A stretch of 60,322 nucleotides of DNA, from the NCBI GenBank assembly GCA_022509025.1, contig JAFLUB010000011.1, forward strand, positions 1 to 60,322, read 5' to 3'. The position numbers and the translations under genes are program-made. This document shows, piece by piece, positions 44,707 to 52,899 of the stretch (position 1 is the stretch's first letter; every line of letters starts with the position of its first letter). This DNA comes from Oscillospiraceae bacterium. Lineage in GTDB: Bacteria; Bacillota; Clostridia; UBA1381. Below the pieces are notes generated by a model. It made no database searches, was not told the origin of the DNA, and worked only from the letters and a program-made list of their open reading frames with translations.

Positions 44707-45849
44707 TTATTCATATAGTCTTTCAAGTATTCCCACAACGTCTTGCTTAGTCGGTACGCGCGGATTTGTGGCTGTACAAGCGTCAGCTATAGCCTTTTCT
44801 GCCATAGAATCTATAGCGTCAAAATATTCCTCTTTATCAATTCCGCACTGTGAAACTGAAATCGGAATGTTCATTTCCTTCATCATAAACTGAATCCAGC
44901 CGACAAGTGCGCGGATTGTGGTTATCTCGTTGAAGTTATTCACGCCGAGCAGCTTTGCCACGTTAACGTATTTTTCAACACACTTCGGATATTCCTTCTG
45001 ACTCTTTGAATGCTTGTTTATTCCCGAATTGAATTCGATGATGTGTGGGAGGAGCATCGCGTTCGCCCTGCCATGAGGGATATGGAACTTTCCGCCCAAA
45101 GCATGCGCCGCGCCGTGGTTAAGTCCCAGTGACGCGCTGTTAAATGCAAGTCCCGCGAGACATGATGCCACGTGCATTTTCTGTCTTGCGTGAGTATCGT
45201 TATTATCAAGATATGAACGCAGCAGGAACGTGCCGCATATTTCAATCGCTTTTTCGGCGAGAGCGGCGGAGAATTCGTTGTTATTTATACTTACATAAGC
45301 CTCAATAGCGTGCGTAAGCACGTCCATACCCGTGTCGGCGGTTACATTCGCCGGTACGCTCTTTACAAGTGCCGCGTCAAGAATTGCTTCTGTGGGAAGC
45401 ATACTGTCCGAAACAAGAGGATATTTGATATCCTTTGACGGGTCAGTCACAACAGCGAACGCTGTGACCTCCGAGCCTGTTCCCGAGGTAGTGGGAATAG
45501 CGATAAGAGCGACATCTTTCTTTGTAGCGCGTATAGCAAACTCGCGGATAGCCTTTGCGCTGTCTATCGCGCTGCCTCCGCCTATTGTTATGACAACGTC
45601 CGGGTCATATTTAATCATCGCCTTCACACCTGCAAGGATTTTCTCAATAGGCGGGTCGGGAACGATATCGGAAAAGATTTCAAATTCTGTATAACCGTCG
45701 TTTAAACGCAAAGTAACCATCTGCAGCATTCCGCTTTTTGCAACGAACGGGTCTGTTATTATAAACGCTTTCTTATACGGTAAATCCGTAAGTCTGTCAA
45801 GAGCGTTTTCACCGAAGTAAATTTTAGTTCTTATGTCAAAACTTTTCAT
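44707..45849 (-). CDS. Iron-containing alcohol dehydrogenase
   Basis: A 380-aa NAD(P)H-dependent group III dehydrogenase, probably reducing short aldehydes in fermentation (similar to 1-propanol dehydrogenases). It has TIGGGSAIDSAKAI near residues 95-108, IPTTSGTGSEVT, the DVLTHAIEAY metal region and GAAHALGGKFHIPHGRANAMLLP with metal-binding histidines. The ATG at 45849 has GGGAG upstream; upstream in-frame starts would add a hydrophobic, non-family extension that includes the promoter. Confidence 0.9.
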   Translation of the reverse strand: MKSFDIRTKIYFGENALDRLTDLPYKKAFIITDPFVAKSGMLQMVTLRLNDGYTEFEIFSDIVPDPPIEKILAGVKAMIKYDPDVVITIGGGSAIDSAKAIREFAIRATKKDVALIAIPTTSGTGSEVTAFAVVTDPSKDIKYPLVSDSMLPTEAILDAALVKSVPANVTADTGMDVLTHAIEAYVSINNNEFSAALAEKAIEICGTFLLRSYLDNNDTHARQKMHVASCLAGLAFNSASLGLNHGAAHALGGKFHIPHGRANAMLLPHIIEFNSGINKHSKSQKEYPKCVEKYVNVAKLLGVNNFNEITTIRALVGWIQFMMKEMNIPISVSQCGIDKEEYFDAIDSMAEKAIADACTATNPRVPTKQDVVGILERLYE

Positions 45850-45885
45850 TGTAAGATTTTCTCCCATGACTTGATTTATACAATA

Positions 45886-45914
45886 ATTATACAATAAAAT
45901 GACAAATATTACAA
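45886..45914 (-). promoter_or_regulatory. Promoter of the alcohol dehydrogenase gene
   Basis: On the minus strand TTGTAA (45914-45909), 17 bases, TATAAT (45891-45886). The same 180-base gap must hold the trpD promoter on the plus strand, where a TATAAT at about 45991 is the best -10 candidate. No T-box or trp attenuator is seen. Confidence 0.65.
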
Positions 45915-46026
45915 GAGGTATGTAAGAAAAAATATACAAAATTAAAGTGCGCTCTATTGCAATTTCAGAGTGCTTGTGATAAAATGTATAATAGGATAGA
46001 TTAGTTTTAGAATAGAGGAGGACTTT

Positions 46027-47040
46027 ATGATGAGAGAATTATTAAAAAAGGTTGTTGACGGTCAGGATCTTACGCGCGCCGAGGCGGCGAGAGCAATGGA
46101 CATGATGCTTGAGGGTACGGTTTCGCCTGTGCTTGTATCGTCATTTCTTACCGCGCTTCGAATGAAGGGCGAAACGGTTGAGGAAATTGTAGGCTGTACT
46201 GAAGTGATGAAGTCGAAGGGCGGCAGTGTAAAGCTTGATACTGACGAGTATATAGATTTTGTCGGTACCGGCGGTGACAGCGCAAATACATTTAACATTT
46301 CCACAACGTCAATGTTTGTTTGCGCTGCGGCAGGAGTGACTCTGGCAAAACACGGCAACAGAGCCGCATCTTCAAAGAGCGGTTCGGCTGACCTTCTGGA
46401 AGCTCTGGGAGTAAATATCATGCTTGAACCGGAGCAGGTTGAGGAATGCATAAACGCTACGGGCATGGGCTTTATGAACGCCCAGAAGTTCCATAAGGCG
46501 ATGAAGAATGTCGCGCCGATAAGAAAGGAAATAGGCATAAGAACAATATTCAATATGCTTGGTCCGCTTTCAAATCCGTCAGGAGCGTCGAGACAGGTTA
46601 TCGGTGTGTTCAGTCGTGAAAAGGTAAGCGTATTCGCAATGGTTATGGCTCGGATGGGCGTTAAGAGAGCGATGGTCGTATGCGGCGATAACAGTATGGA
46701 TGAAATCACCGTTACCGGAAAGACGTATGTCAATGAGATAAAGGACGGCGAAATCATAGAATACGAAATTGATCCTGCCGATTACGGTATAAGCTATGCC
46801 GCTGCTTCAGAAATAACAGGCGGTACAGGCGAAGAAAATGCGGAAATCGCGAAAAGAATTTTTGCCGGTGAAAAGGGACCGAGACGTGATATTGTTGTGA
46901 TGAACAGCGCTGCCGGTATCTATATCGGAGGAAAAGCGGCTTCATATAAAGAGGGAATCGAAAAGGCAAATAAAGTAATAGACAGCGGCTTGGCTTTGGA
47001 CAAAGTGAAAGAGTTTGCCGCATATACAAATAAGTTTTAA
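46027..47040 (+). CDS. trpD: Anthranilate phosphoribosyltransferase
   Basis: Joins anthranilate and PRPP, the second step of tryptophan synthesis. The 337-aa protein has the PRPP/anthranilate motif GTGGDSANTFNISTTSMFV and KHGNRAASSKSGSADLLEALG, typical of TrpD. It leads a trpD-trpC-trpF-trpA cluster. Genes trpE and trpG, for the first step, are not in this window. ATG at 46030 is a second possible start. Confidence 0.95.
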   Translation: MMRELLKKVVDGQDLTRAEAARAMDMMLEGTVSPVLVSSFLTALRMKGETVEEIVGCTEVMKSKGGSVKLDTDEYIDFVGTGGDSANTFNISTTSMFVCAAAGVTLAKHGNRAASSKSGSADLLEALGVNIMLEPEQVEECINATGMGFMNAQKFHKAMKNVAPIRKEIGIRTIFNMLGPLSNPSGASRQVIGVFSREKVSVFAMVMARMGVKRAMVVCGDNSMDEITVTGKTYVNEIKDGEIIEYEIDPADYGISYAAASEITGGTGEENAEIAKRIFAGEKGPRRDIVVMNSAAGIYIGGKAASYKEGIEKANKVIDSGLALDKVKEFAAYTNKF

Positions 47041-47052
47041 TCTGGGGGCAGT

Positions 47053-47832
47053 ATGATACTTGATAAATTAGTTGCGTCATCAAAGGAGCGTGTCCGGAAG
47101 GCGAAAGAGGAATTGGGTGTTTCGGAGATTTTGAAACAGCTTGAAAAAACAGAATTGAAAGATCCCGCGTTTGCAAATGGTTTAGTGTCCCCTGATGATG
47201 TGTCGGTAATAGCGGAAATAAAAAAAGCGTCACCGTCGAAAGGACTTATACGAGAAGACTTTGATCACATAAAAATAGCGCGGGAATATTCGGAATGTAA
47301 TATTCAGGCAATGTCAGTGCTTACTGAGCCTGAGTATTTCAAGGGGGATATAAAATTTATTCCTGATATAAAATCGAGATTTAATGTCCCTGTGCTTCGC
47401 AAGGATTTCACTGTAGATGAATATCAGATTTATGAGGCAAAGCTTGTCGGTGCGGACGCGATACTACTTATTATGGCGGCACTTACCGATAGCGAGTATA
47501 AAAAATTTCATGCGCTTGCAGATGAATTAAAGCTTGATGTGCTTGTTGAAACTCATAATGAGGAAGAGGTAAAAAGAGCTGTTGAATACGGAAAAATAAT
47601 CGGCGTAAACAACAGAAATCTTCAAACCTTTGAGGAGGATATCACAACGTGTGAAAAACTTCTTCCTCTTATACCGGAAAACAAAATAAAGGTTGCGGAA
47701 AGCGCGATAAGAAGCCACGCGGACTTTGAGTATCTCAGGAAGCTTCATTATGAAGCGGCGCTTATAGGCGAGGCATTTATGCGCAGTCCTGACATAAAAA
47801 AGGCGGTTAATATATTAAGATATGGAAATTAA
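47053..47832 (+). CDS. trpC: Indole-3-glycerol phosphate synthase
   Basis: Fourth step of tryptophan synthesis, ring closure to indole-3-glycerol phosphate. The 259-aa TIM barrel has VIAEIKKASPSKGLIREDFD with the catalytic Lys, LRKDFTVDEYQIYEA and IGVNNRNLQTFE. It overlaps trpF by 11 bases. Confidence 0.95.
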   Translation: MILDKLVASSKERVRKAKEELGVSEILKQLEKTELKDPAFANGLVSPDDVSVIAEIKKASPSKGLIREDFDHIKIAREYSECNIQAMSVLTEPEYFKGDIKFIPDIKSRFNVPVLRKDFTVDEYQIYEAKLVGADAILLIMAALTDSEYKKFHALADELKLDVLVETHNEEEVKRAVEYGKIIGVNNRNLQTFEEDITTCEKLLPLIPENKIKVAESAIRSHADFEYLRKLHYEAALIGEAFMRSPDIKKAVNILRYGN

Positions 47833-48421
47833 AATCTGCGGTATACGCCGTGAGGAAGATATTCACATAATAAATAAATACAAGCCTGAATATATCGGAT
47901 TTATATTTGCCGATACATGGAGAAAAGTGACCCCCGTGGAAGCGGCAAGGCTTAGTGATATGATTGCGGGGGACACTAAAACTGTGGGTGTGTTTGTGAA
48001 CGCTCCATATGAGGAAATTTATGAGGCGGTGAATACAGCGCATCTTGATGTGGTTCAGCTTCATGGTGACGAGGACGACGAATATATAAAAAATCTCAAT
48101 GTGAACTGTGAGATATGGAAGGCAGTCAGAGTGCGTGACGGAGCGGATATTCCTGATATAAACGGCGTGGATAAAATCCTTTTGGATAAGTACGCCGAAA
48201 AGGAATATGGAGGCACGGGAAAAACATTTGACTGGTCATCAGTAGGAAGGATAAACACCAATAAACCGATTATACTTGCCGGAGGTCTTAATAAGAATAA
48301 TGTAAAAAACGGGATTGAAATTTTTTCGCCCGTTTGCGTGGACGTTTCTTCATCGGTTGAAACTGACCGGATAAAGGACGAAGTAAAAATAAAAGAATTT
48401 ATTGATACTGTGAGGAAATAG
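47822..48421 (+). CDS. trpF: Phosphoribosylanthranilate isomerase
   Basis: Third step of tryptophan synthesis. The 199-aa TIM barrel has the catalytic cysteine in KICGIRREED at the start and LAGGLNKNNV plus VDVSSSVE near the end. The start overlaps the trpC end, indicating translational coupling. Confidence 0.95.
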   Translation: MEIKICGIRREEDIHIINKYKPEYIGFIFADTWRKVTPVEAARLSDMIAGDTKTVGVFVNAPYEEIYEAVNTAHLDVVQLHGDEDDEYIKNLNVNCEIWKAVRVRDGADIPDINGVDKILLDKYAEKEYGGTGKTFDWSSVGRINTNKPIILAGGLNKNNVKNGIEIFSPVCVDVSSSVETDRIKDEVKIKEFIDTVRK

Positions 48422-48424
48422 ATA

Positions 48425-49213
48425 ATGAACAGAATAGATGAGAGATTTAATCAATTAAAAAAGGAAAACAAAAAGGCGCTGATTACTTTTCTGACTGTCG
48501 GCGACCCTGATATAGATACAAGTGAAAAAGCGGTTATGACAATGCAGGAGGAGGGCGTCGACCTTATTGAGCTTGGTGTGCCATTTTCCGATCCTGCCGC
48601 GGACGGACCGACTATTCAGCGCGCTGATGAAAGAGCGCTTGAAAACGGAACGGACATTTTCAAGGTTTTTGAGTTTGTCGAAAGAATACGGGATAAGGTC
48701 AATGTGCCGCTTGTATTTCTGCTTTACTATAATGTAATAATACAGTACGGTATTGATGAATTTTTCGCGCGCTGCGCCCAAACGGGTGTCGATGGGCTTA
48801 TAATCCCGGATTTACCTTATGAGGAGAGCGGGGAAGTGAAGGAGTACACCGAAAAATACGGTGTTTACCAGATAAATTTAGTGTCCCCGACATCTAAAGG
48901 CAGAGTGAAGGATATAGCTGAAAATTCAAAAGGATTTTTATATTGTATATCATCTCTTGGCGTAACAGGTGAAAAATCATCGTTCAGTACAGATTTTGAA
49001 AAATTTGTCGGAATAATCAGAAAGTATTCAGATATTCCCGCCTGTGTCGGCTTTGGAGTATCAAACGGTAAACAGGTAAGAGAGCTTGCCCGTTATTTTG
49101 ACGGCGCTATAGTAGGAAGCGCAATAGTAAAGGCTATTGCAGCAGGAAGCAGTACAGAAGAAAGAATAAACAATCTGCGTGAAAAAATACGTGATTTAAA
49201 AACAGGACTTTAA
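48425..49213 (+). CDS. trpA: Tryptophan synthase alpha chain
   Basis: Releases indole from indole-3-glycerol phosphate for the beta chain. The 262-aa protein has ALITFLTVGDPD, LIELGVPFSDPAADGPTIQ and LGVTGEKSSF. It follows trpF directly. The partner trpB, usually adjacent and before trpA, is missing: only three bases separate trpF and trpA, so there is no room for it here. Confidence 0.95.
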   Translation: MNRIDERFNQLKKENKKALITFLTVGDPDIDTSEKAVMTMQEEGVDLIELGVPFSDPAADGPTIQRADERALENGTDIFKVFEFVERIRDKVNVPLVFLLYYNVIIQYGIDEFFARCAQTGVDGLIIPDLPYEESGEVKEYTEKYGVYQINLVSPTSKGRVKDIAENSKGFLYCISSLGVTGEKSSFSTDFEKFVGIIRKYSDIPACVGFGVSNGKQVRELARYFDGAIVGSAIVKAIAAGSSTEERINNLREKIRDLKTGL

Positions 49214-49237
49214 AGGAGAAAGGCTGGGGATATTAAT

Positions 49238-50686
49238 ATGAAACTCAAAAAACCACTATGTGCTTTTATAGCGTGCGGAATGCTTGCCGGAACAAGCGCA
49301 ATGGCAAAGGATAATATATATGCATATAATAAATTTATTTCAACTGTGATGGGACCTCAGGCGGGTTATTGTGATCTTGCGGCATCATTTGCGGGGCAAG
49401 AATATGGCTATCCCGATGTTAATGATTACTTTTCAGGGCTGATATCGGCATTTTATGATGATATAGACGGAGATTTTGATAATGAGCTTATAACGGTTGA
49501 TTCGCGTGGGGTAACTGTTTATCAGGCTGAGCCGAGAGGCGTTGTTTTTCTCGGTTCCATAGACGCTGATCTGATTGCTAATTTCGGAGATTCCTATGCT
49601 AACGTGTTCACAGTTTCCGAAGGCAGAAAAAAATACATAGGTCTTGAGACTTATGGTAAGACCGTTAATGCTTATCATCTGTATTTGTATGACCTGGATC
49701 CCGAAACTGATGACTTTAAGGTACTGCTTGAAATAACGAGTGAGTCAAACGAGGACGGAATCGAGGAACGTGTATGGACAAGGAATAAGATGTATTATTC
49801 ATTTACAAACAGCGGCGGGATTGAAACATCAATGAATCAGGATGGATATGCTGATTGTGCCGCGGCGGCGGAGAAAGCAATTGCAGATGTTACGCCGTCA
49901 ATTAAGTTCATATCATCGCAATCGGGCGGAATGAAGAAAAGGATAGCAGGAGCAGATGTGACCGGAGTACAGAGCGGCGGCGGAAGCTACCGTATAGCTG
50001 ATTTTGTATCCGGCACAGCGGCAAAGACATATATTCGCGCGACCGGCATACGTTTTGCTGAAAAACCGATAGTATTGTTTGAGGATAACACTGTTCTCAA
50101 AGAACTCAGGATAAAGCCTGATATAGTGACTGTGATTGTAAATAATGAAACGATTCAGTTCCTTGATCAGGATCCTGTTGTGGTTGACAACAGAACACTT
50201 GTTCCTGCCAGAGGCGTATTTGAGGCGCTGGGAGCAACAGTTGAATGGGTAGGCGAAACAGGTCAGGTGCTTGTGAATACCGATACTTCAAGCGTGACGC
50301 TGACATTGAATAAGCAGGAGTATATCGTAAACGGTGAAGCTAAAACACTTGACGTACCAGCGCAGCTTATGAACGACAGAACCATGATTCCTTTAAGGGC
50401 AGTCGGCGAAGCGCTTGGCTGTAACGTTGATTGGGACGGTGAAAAAGGCACTGCAACAATTCAGTCTGTGGCAAATCAGCCTGAACCGGCACAGCCGGAA
50501 GTCGTACAGCCTGAAGCTGTACAACCTGAGACGGCACAGCCGGAAGTCGTACAGCCTGAAGCAACTCAGCCTGAGACGACACAGCCGGAAGATGTACAGC
50601 CTGAGGCGGCACAACCTGAGACGGCACAGCCGGAAGATGTACAGCCTGAGGCAACTCAACCTGAACCGGCACAGCCTGAAGCGTAA
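49238..50686 (+). CDS. Secreted copper-amine-oxidase-N domain protein with QPE repeat tail
   Basis: A 482-aa exported protein. A signal peptide (to about residue 24, AMAKD) is followed by a region of unknown fold (about 30-280), then a copper amine oxidase N-terminal domain pair with DNRTLVPARGVFEALGATVEW and NDRTMIPLRAVGEALGCNVDW (about 300-405). These domains, in Clostridia, are cell-wall associated rather than oxidases. The last 70 residues are about 13 QPExx units, encoded by 15-base repeats (50477-50683), a flexible or wall-crossing tail. It follows trpA closely but is functionally unrelated to it. Confidence 0.85.
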   Translation: MKLKKPLCAFIACGMLAGTSAMAKDNIYAYNKFISTVMGPQAGYCDLAASFAGQEYGYPDVNDYFSGLISAFYDDIDGDFDNELITVDSRGVTVYQAEPRGVVFLGSIDADLIANFGDSYANVFTVSEGRKKYIGLETYGKTVNAYHLYLYDLDPETDDFKVLLEITSESNEDGIEERVWTRNKMYYSFTNSGGIETSMNQDGYADCAAAAEKAIADVTPSIKFISSQSGGMKKRIAGADVTGVQSGGGSYRIADFVSGTAAKTYIRATGIRFAEKPIVLFEDNTVLKELRIKPDIVTVIVNNETIQFLDQDPVVVDNRTLVPARGVFEALGATVEWVGETGQVLVNTDTSSVTLTLNKQEYIVNGEAKTLDVPAQLMNDRTMIPLRAVGEALGCNVDWDGEKGTATIQSVANQPEPAQPEVVQPEAVQPETAQPEVVQPEATQPETTQPEDVQPEAAQPETAQPEDVQPEATQPEPAQPEA

Positions 50687-50710
50687 TAAACAGAGAAACA
50701 AGAAGTGATA

Positions 50711-50950
50711 TCACGTGATAAAGAAGAACCCGATCCGCTAACGCAATTAAAAATTGCGTGTGGGTGCCACGTAACCTTGTTGTTACACAATCACGTTATA
50801 TGATTTGATTGCCCGTGCGAGTATTTTCTCGCAATGCTTCGAAAATCGCACATGGGCATAATCACCACTTAACGCCTTATCTGCCCATAGTAAGCGCGTT
50901 AATGATTTTAATTAATATTTGTGGGCAGAAAGGCTATGGTGATTACATTG
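50711..50950 (+). repeat. Structured repeat family 1, copy D, with inserted family-2 module
   Basis: Hairpin I is split: ACGTGATAAA and TCACGTTA are separated by about 65 bases that match module 1 of family 2 (ATCCGC/GTGGGT, CGCAATT/AATTGCG and GTAAC/GTTAC, the last a compensatory change from GGAAC/GTTCC). Hairpin II and the third domain follow as in the other copies, with TAATCACC paired to GGTGATTA just before the ppa start. AACGC/GCGTT is present; GCGAG/CTCGC replaces GCGAA/TTCGC of copy A. Confidence 0.85.
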
Positions 50951-51478
50951 TCAAATATATGGCATGATATAAACCCTAAAAGGATTTCACCAGAGAAGTT
51001 TATGGCTGTAATTGAAATTCCCAAGGGTGTTAAGAATAAATATGAGATGGATAAAGAGACCGGACTTTTGCGTCTTGACCGTGTATTATATACGTCAACT
51101 CACTATCCGGCAAACTATGGCTTTATTCCACGCACGTATGCCGCGGATAATGACCCGCTTGATGTGCTTGTGCTTTGTCAGGAATCTATTGTTCCAATGA
51201 CGCTTGTGGAGTGCTACCCGATAGGAGTCATGAAGATGATAGACGACGACCAGGTAGACGAAAAGATTATTGCTATTCCGTTTAATGATCCGTCATACGC
51301 AAGCTATACAGACATAGCTCAGCTTCCTGAGCATACATTTGACGAAATTTCACACTTCTTCAGAGTGTATAAGTCGCTTGAAGGCAAGGAAACCGTTGTT
51401 AACGAGGTTATGGGCCCGGAAGAGGCAAAGGATGTTATAAAAAACTGTATTGCGGCATATAAGGATACATATTGTTAA
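50948..51478 (+). CDS. ppa: Inorganic pyrophosphatase, family I
   Basis: Hydrolyses pyrophosphate to drive biosynthesis. The 176-aa soluble enzyme has IWHDINPKRISPEKFMAVIEIPKG at its start (in two parts) and the metal-binding motif DNDPLDVLVL near residue 70, plus STHYPANYGFIPRT. TTG at 50948 fits the family start and has GGTGA upstream; ATG at 50936 is part of the repeat. Length matches the family. Confidence 0.93.
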   Translation: MSNIWHDINPKRISPEKFMAVIEIPKGVKNKYEMDKETGLLRLDRVLYTSTHYPANYGFIPRTYAADNDPLDVLVLCQESIVPMTLVECYPIGVMKMIDDDQVDEKIIAIPFNDPSYASYTDIAQLPEHTFDEISHFFRVYKSLEGKETVVNEVMGPEEAKDVIKNCIAAYKDTYC

Positions 51479-51592
51479 GATACATACAATTATTTTAATA
51501 TGCGATTTACGGTTAAAAAAGTCGAATTGTGTAAAATGTTGCAAAACATATGTAAAAATATCTAAAAGATTGTTAAAAATTACAAAATATGC

Positions 51593-51621
51593 TTGACAAT
51601 TACAATTTTACATGGTACAAT
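51593..51621 (+). promoter_or_regulatory. Promoter of sigH
   Basis: TTGACA (51593-51598), 17 bases and TACAAT (51616-51621). The stretch 51479-51592 between ppa and this promoter is AT-rich without a clear terminator or gene. Confidence 0.85.
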
Positions 51622-51676
51622 ACAGCTTGTACTTATATCAGAAAAAGGAAAAGATGCGGCAATGTTGGAGATGAAG

Positions 51677-52288
51677 ATGGAAAATCTTGATACGTTAACT
51701 GATGAACAGCTTGTCACAGAAGCTCAGCAGGGAAATAGTGACGCGCTGGAAATAATAATGTCGAGATATAAAAAGCTTGTCTACGCCAAGTCAAAGCCGT
51801 ATTTTCTTGCGGGAGCGGATGATGACGATATCATACAGGAAGGGCTTATAGGTCTGTATAAAGCGGTGAAGGACTTTGATGAGGAGAGGTTTCCAATATT
51901 CAGGGTTTTTGCCGGAATATGTATCACCCGCCATATTATAACCGCAGTCAAAGCGGCGTCAAGAAAAAAACATCAGCCGTTAAATTCATATGTATCGCTT
52001 GATAAGAATACATATGACGATGACAGCGACACAAAGCTGATGGATGTTATAGCGTTTGGCGGAATTCAGGACCCTGAGGCTATATTGATTGACCGTGAAA
52101 ATGTTGATGGTATGGAGTACAAAATAAACAAAGTTTTGAGCAAGCTTGAAACGGAGGTTTTGGTGTACCACCTGGAAGGCATGTCCTATAGCGAGATTGC
52201 CGGAAAGATCGGCAGGGATATAAAAGCGGTGGACAATGCTGTGCAGCGTATCAAAAAAAAGCTGGAAAATGCTTTAAAAGGACAATAA
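51677..52288 (+). CDS. sigH: RNA polymerase sigma factor SigH
   Basis: Sigma factor that directs early sporulation and stationary-phase genes. The 203-aa protein has region 2 motifs (YAKSKPYFLAGADDDDIIQEGLIGLYKAVKDFD in two parts) and a region 4 helix-turn-helix near the end (EGMSYSEIAGKIGRDIKAVDNAVQRIKKKL in two parts). The ATG at 51677 follows GGAG by six bases; ATG 51662 is a longer alternative. Its presence implies a sporulation programme. A sigma-A type promoter lies 55 bases upstream. Confidence 0.92.
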   Translation: MENLDTLTDEQLVTEAQQGNSDALEIIMSRYKKLVYAKSKPYFLAGADDDDIIQEGLIGLYKAVKDFDEERFPIFRVFAGICITRHIITAVKAASRKKHQPLNSYVSLDKNTYDDDSDTKLMDVIAFGGIQDPEAILIDRENVDGMEYKINKVLSKLETEVLVYHLEGMSYSEIAGKIGRDIKAVDNAVQRIKKKLENALKGQ

Positions 52289-52311
52289 AAGTTTAAAGTG
52301 AGGTAAAAATA

Positions 52312-52584
52312 ATGTACGAGGACAAGACTTTAGTATGTAAGGATTGCGGCAAGGAATTTATTTTCACTGCCGGAGAACAGGAGTTTTACGCGGAAAGAGG
52401 CTTTGAGAATGAGCCGCTGCGCTGTAAGGAATGCCGTCAGGCGCGTAAGGAAAGCAGACGTCAGAACAGAGAGATGTTTGAAATAGTATGCGCTTCATGC
52501 GGTAAGGTGGACAAGGTTCCGTTCGAGCCGAGAAATGATAAGCCTGTATATTGCAGCGAGTGTTTCGCAAATCAGAACGCTTAA
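52312..52584 (+). CDS. Zinc-ribbon domain-containing protein
   Basis: A 90-aa protein with four CxxC pairs (CKDC, CKEC, CASC and CSEC), two zinc ribbons in tandem. It resembles small zinc-ribbon proteins common in Clostridia and of unknown function. It lies 23 bases after sigH in the same transcript; a terminator follows. Confidence 0.8.
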   Translation: MYEDKTLVCKDCGKEFIFTAGEQEFYAERGFENEPLRCKECRQARKESRRQNREMFEIVCASCGKVDKVPFEPRNDKPVYCSECFANQNA

Positions 52585-52602
52585 TATTAAAGGATGATAA
52601 AC

Positions 52603-52645
52603 TGGGCTGTTGCGTTATTGATAATAATGCAGCAGCCCATTTTTA
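52603..52645 (+). terminator. Intrinsic terminator after the zinc-ribbon gene
   Basis: Stem TGGGCTGTTGC/GCAGCAGCCCA with a long A/T extension, then TTTTT. Confidence 0.8.
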
Positions 52646-52658
52646 ATGAAAATAAGTA

Positions 52659-52687
52659 TTGACCTTTGATTTAATGTTTATTATAAT
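52659..52687 (+). promoter_or_regulatory. Promoter of the GH88/105-BspA cluster
   Basis: TTGACC (52659-52664), a 17-base spacer and TATAAT (52682-52687). Repeat copy 2d fills the leader between this promoter and the gene. Confidence 0.75.
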
Positions 52688-52713
52688 ATAGTTAAACTTT
52701 CAATAGGAGAAAT

Positions 52714-52899
52714 AACGTGAAAAATGAGCAGCGCATCTCACCATTTATCGAAACTTGAAGTATCCACATACGTCAGCGTTCCTCAAAACGGCAATCTGCT
52801 TGGTTCCCGGTTGCATGGGCGAGCAGCAAATGCAATTTGCGACCAGCCTTTTCCGCGTTACAATTTGTGCCGCATGGCGGCGGAACGGAGATTATAATG
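52714..52899 (+). repeat. Structured repeat family 2, copy 2d (leader of the GH88/105 gene)
   Basis: AACGTGAAAAATGAG, the long hairpin with ACATACGT-type tip, module 3 (GGTTGC/GCGACC with GCAAAT/ATTTGC inside, nearly identical to copy 2a), closing arm TTTTCCGCGTT, the GCCGC/GCGGC hairpin and the end ACGGAGATTATAATG. Here the first ATG of the end module is ACG, showing the start codon is the last triplet. Module 1 is absent. AGGAG before the left end could translate a 13-codon GTG-started peptide. Confidence 0.83.

Noticed and set aside
45892..46026. T-box or trp attenuator before trpD
   Set aside because: The gap is short and lacks a T-box sequence, tandem Trp codons or a terminator pair.
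50477..50683. CRISPR-like array
   Set aside because: The repeats are 15-base coding units without spacers, in frame with the secreted protein.
51593..51676. Upstream TTG start for sigH
   Set aside because: This TTG is the -35 box of the sigH promoter, so it cannot be translated from that transcript.
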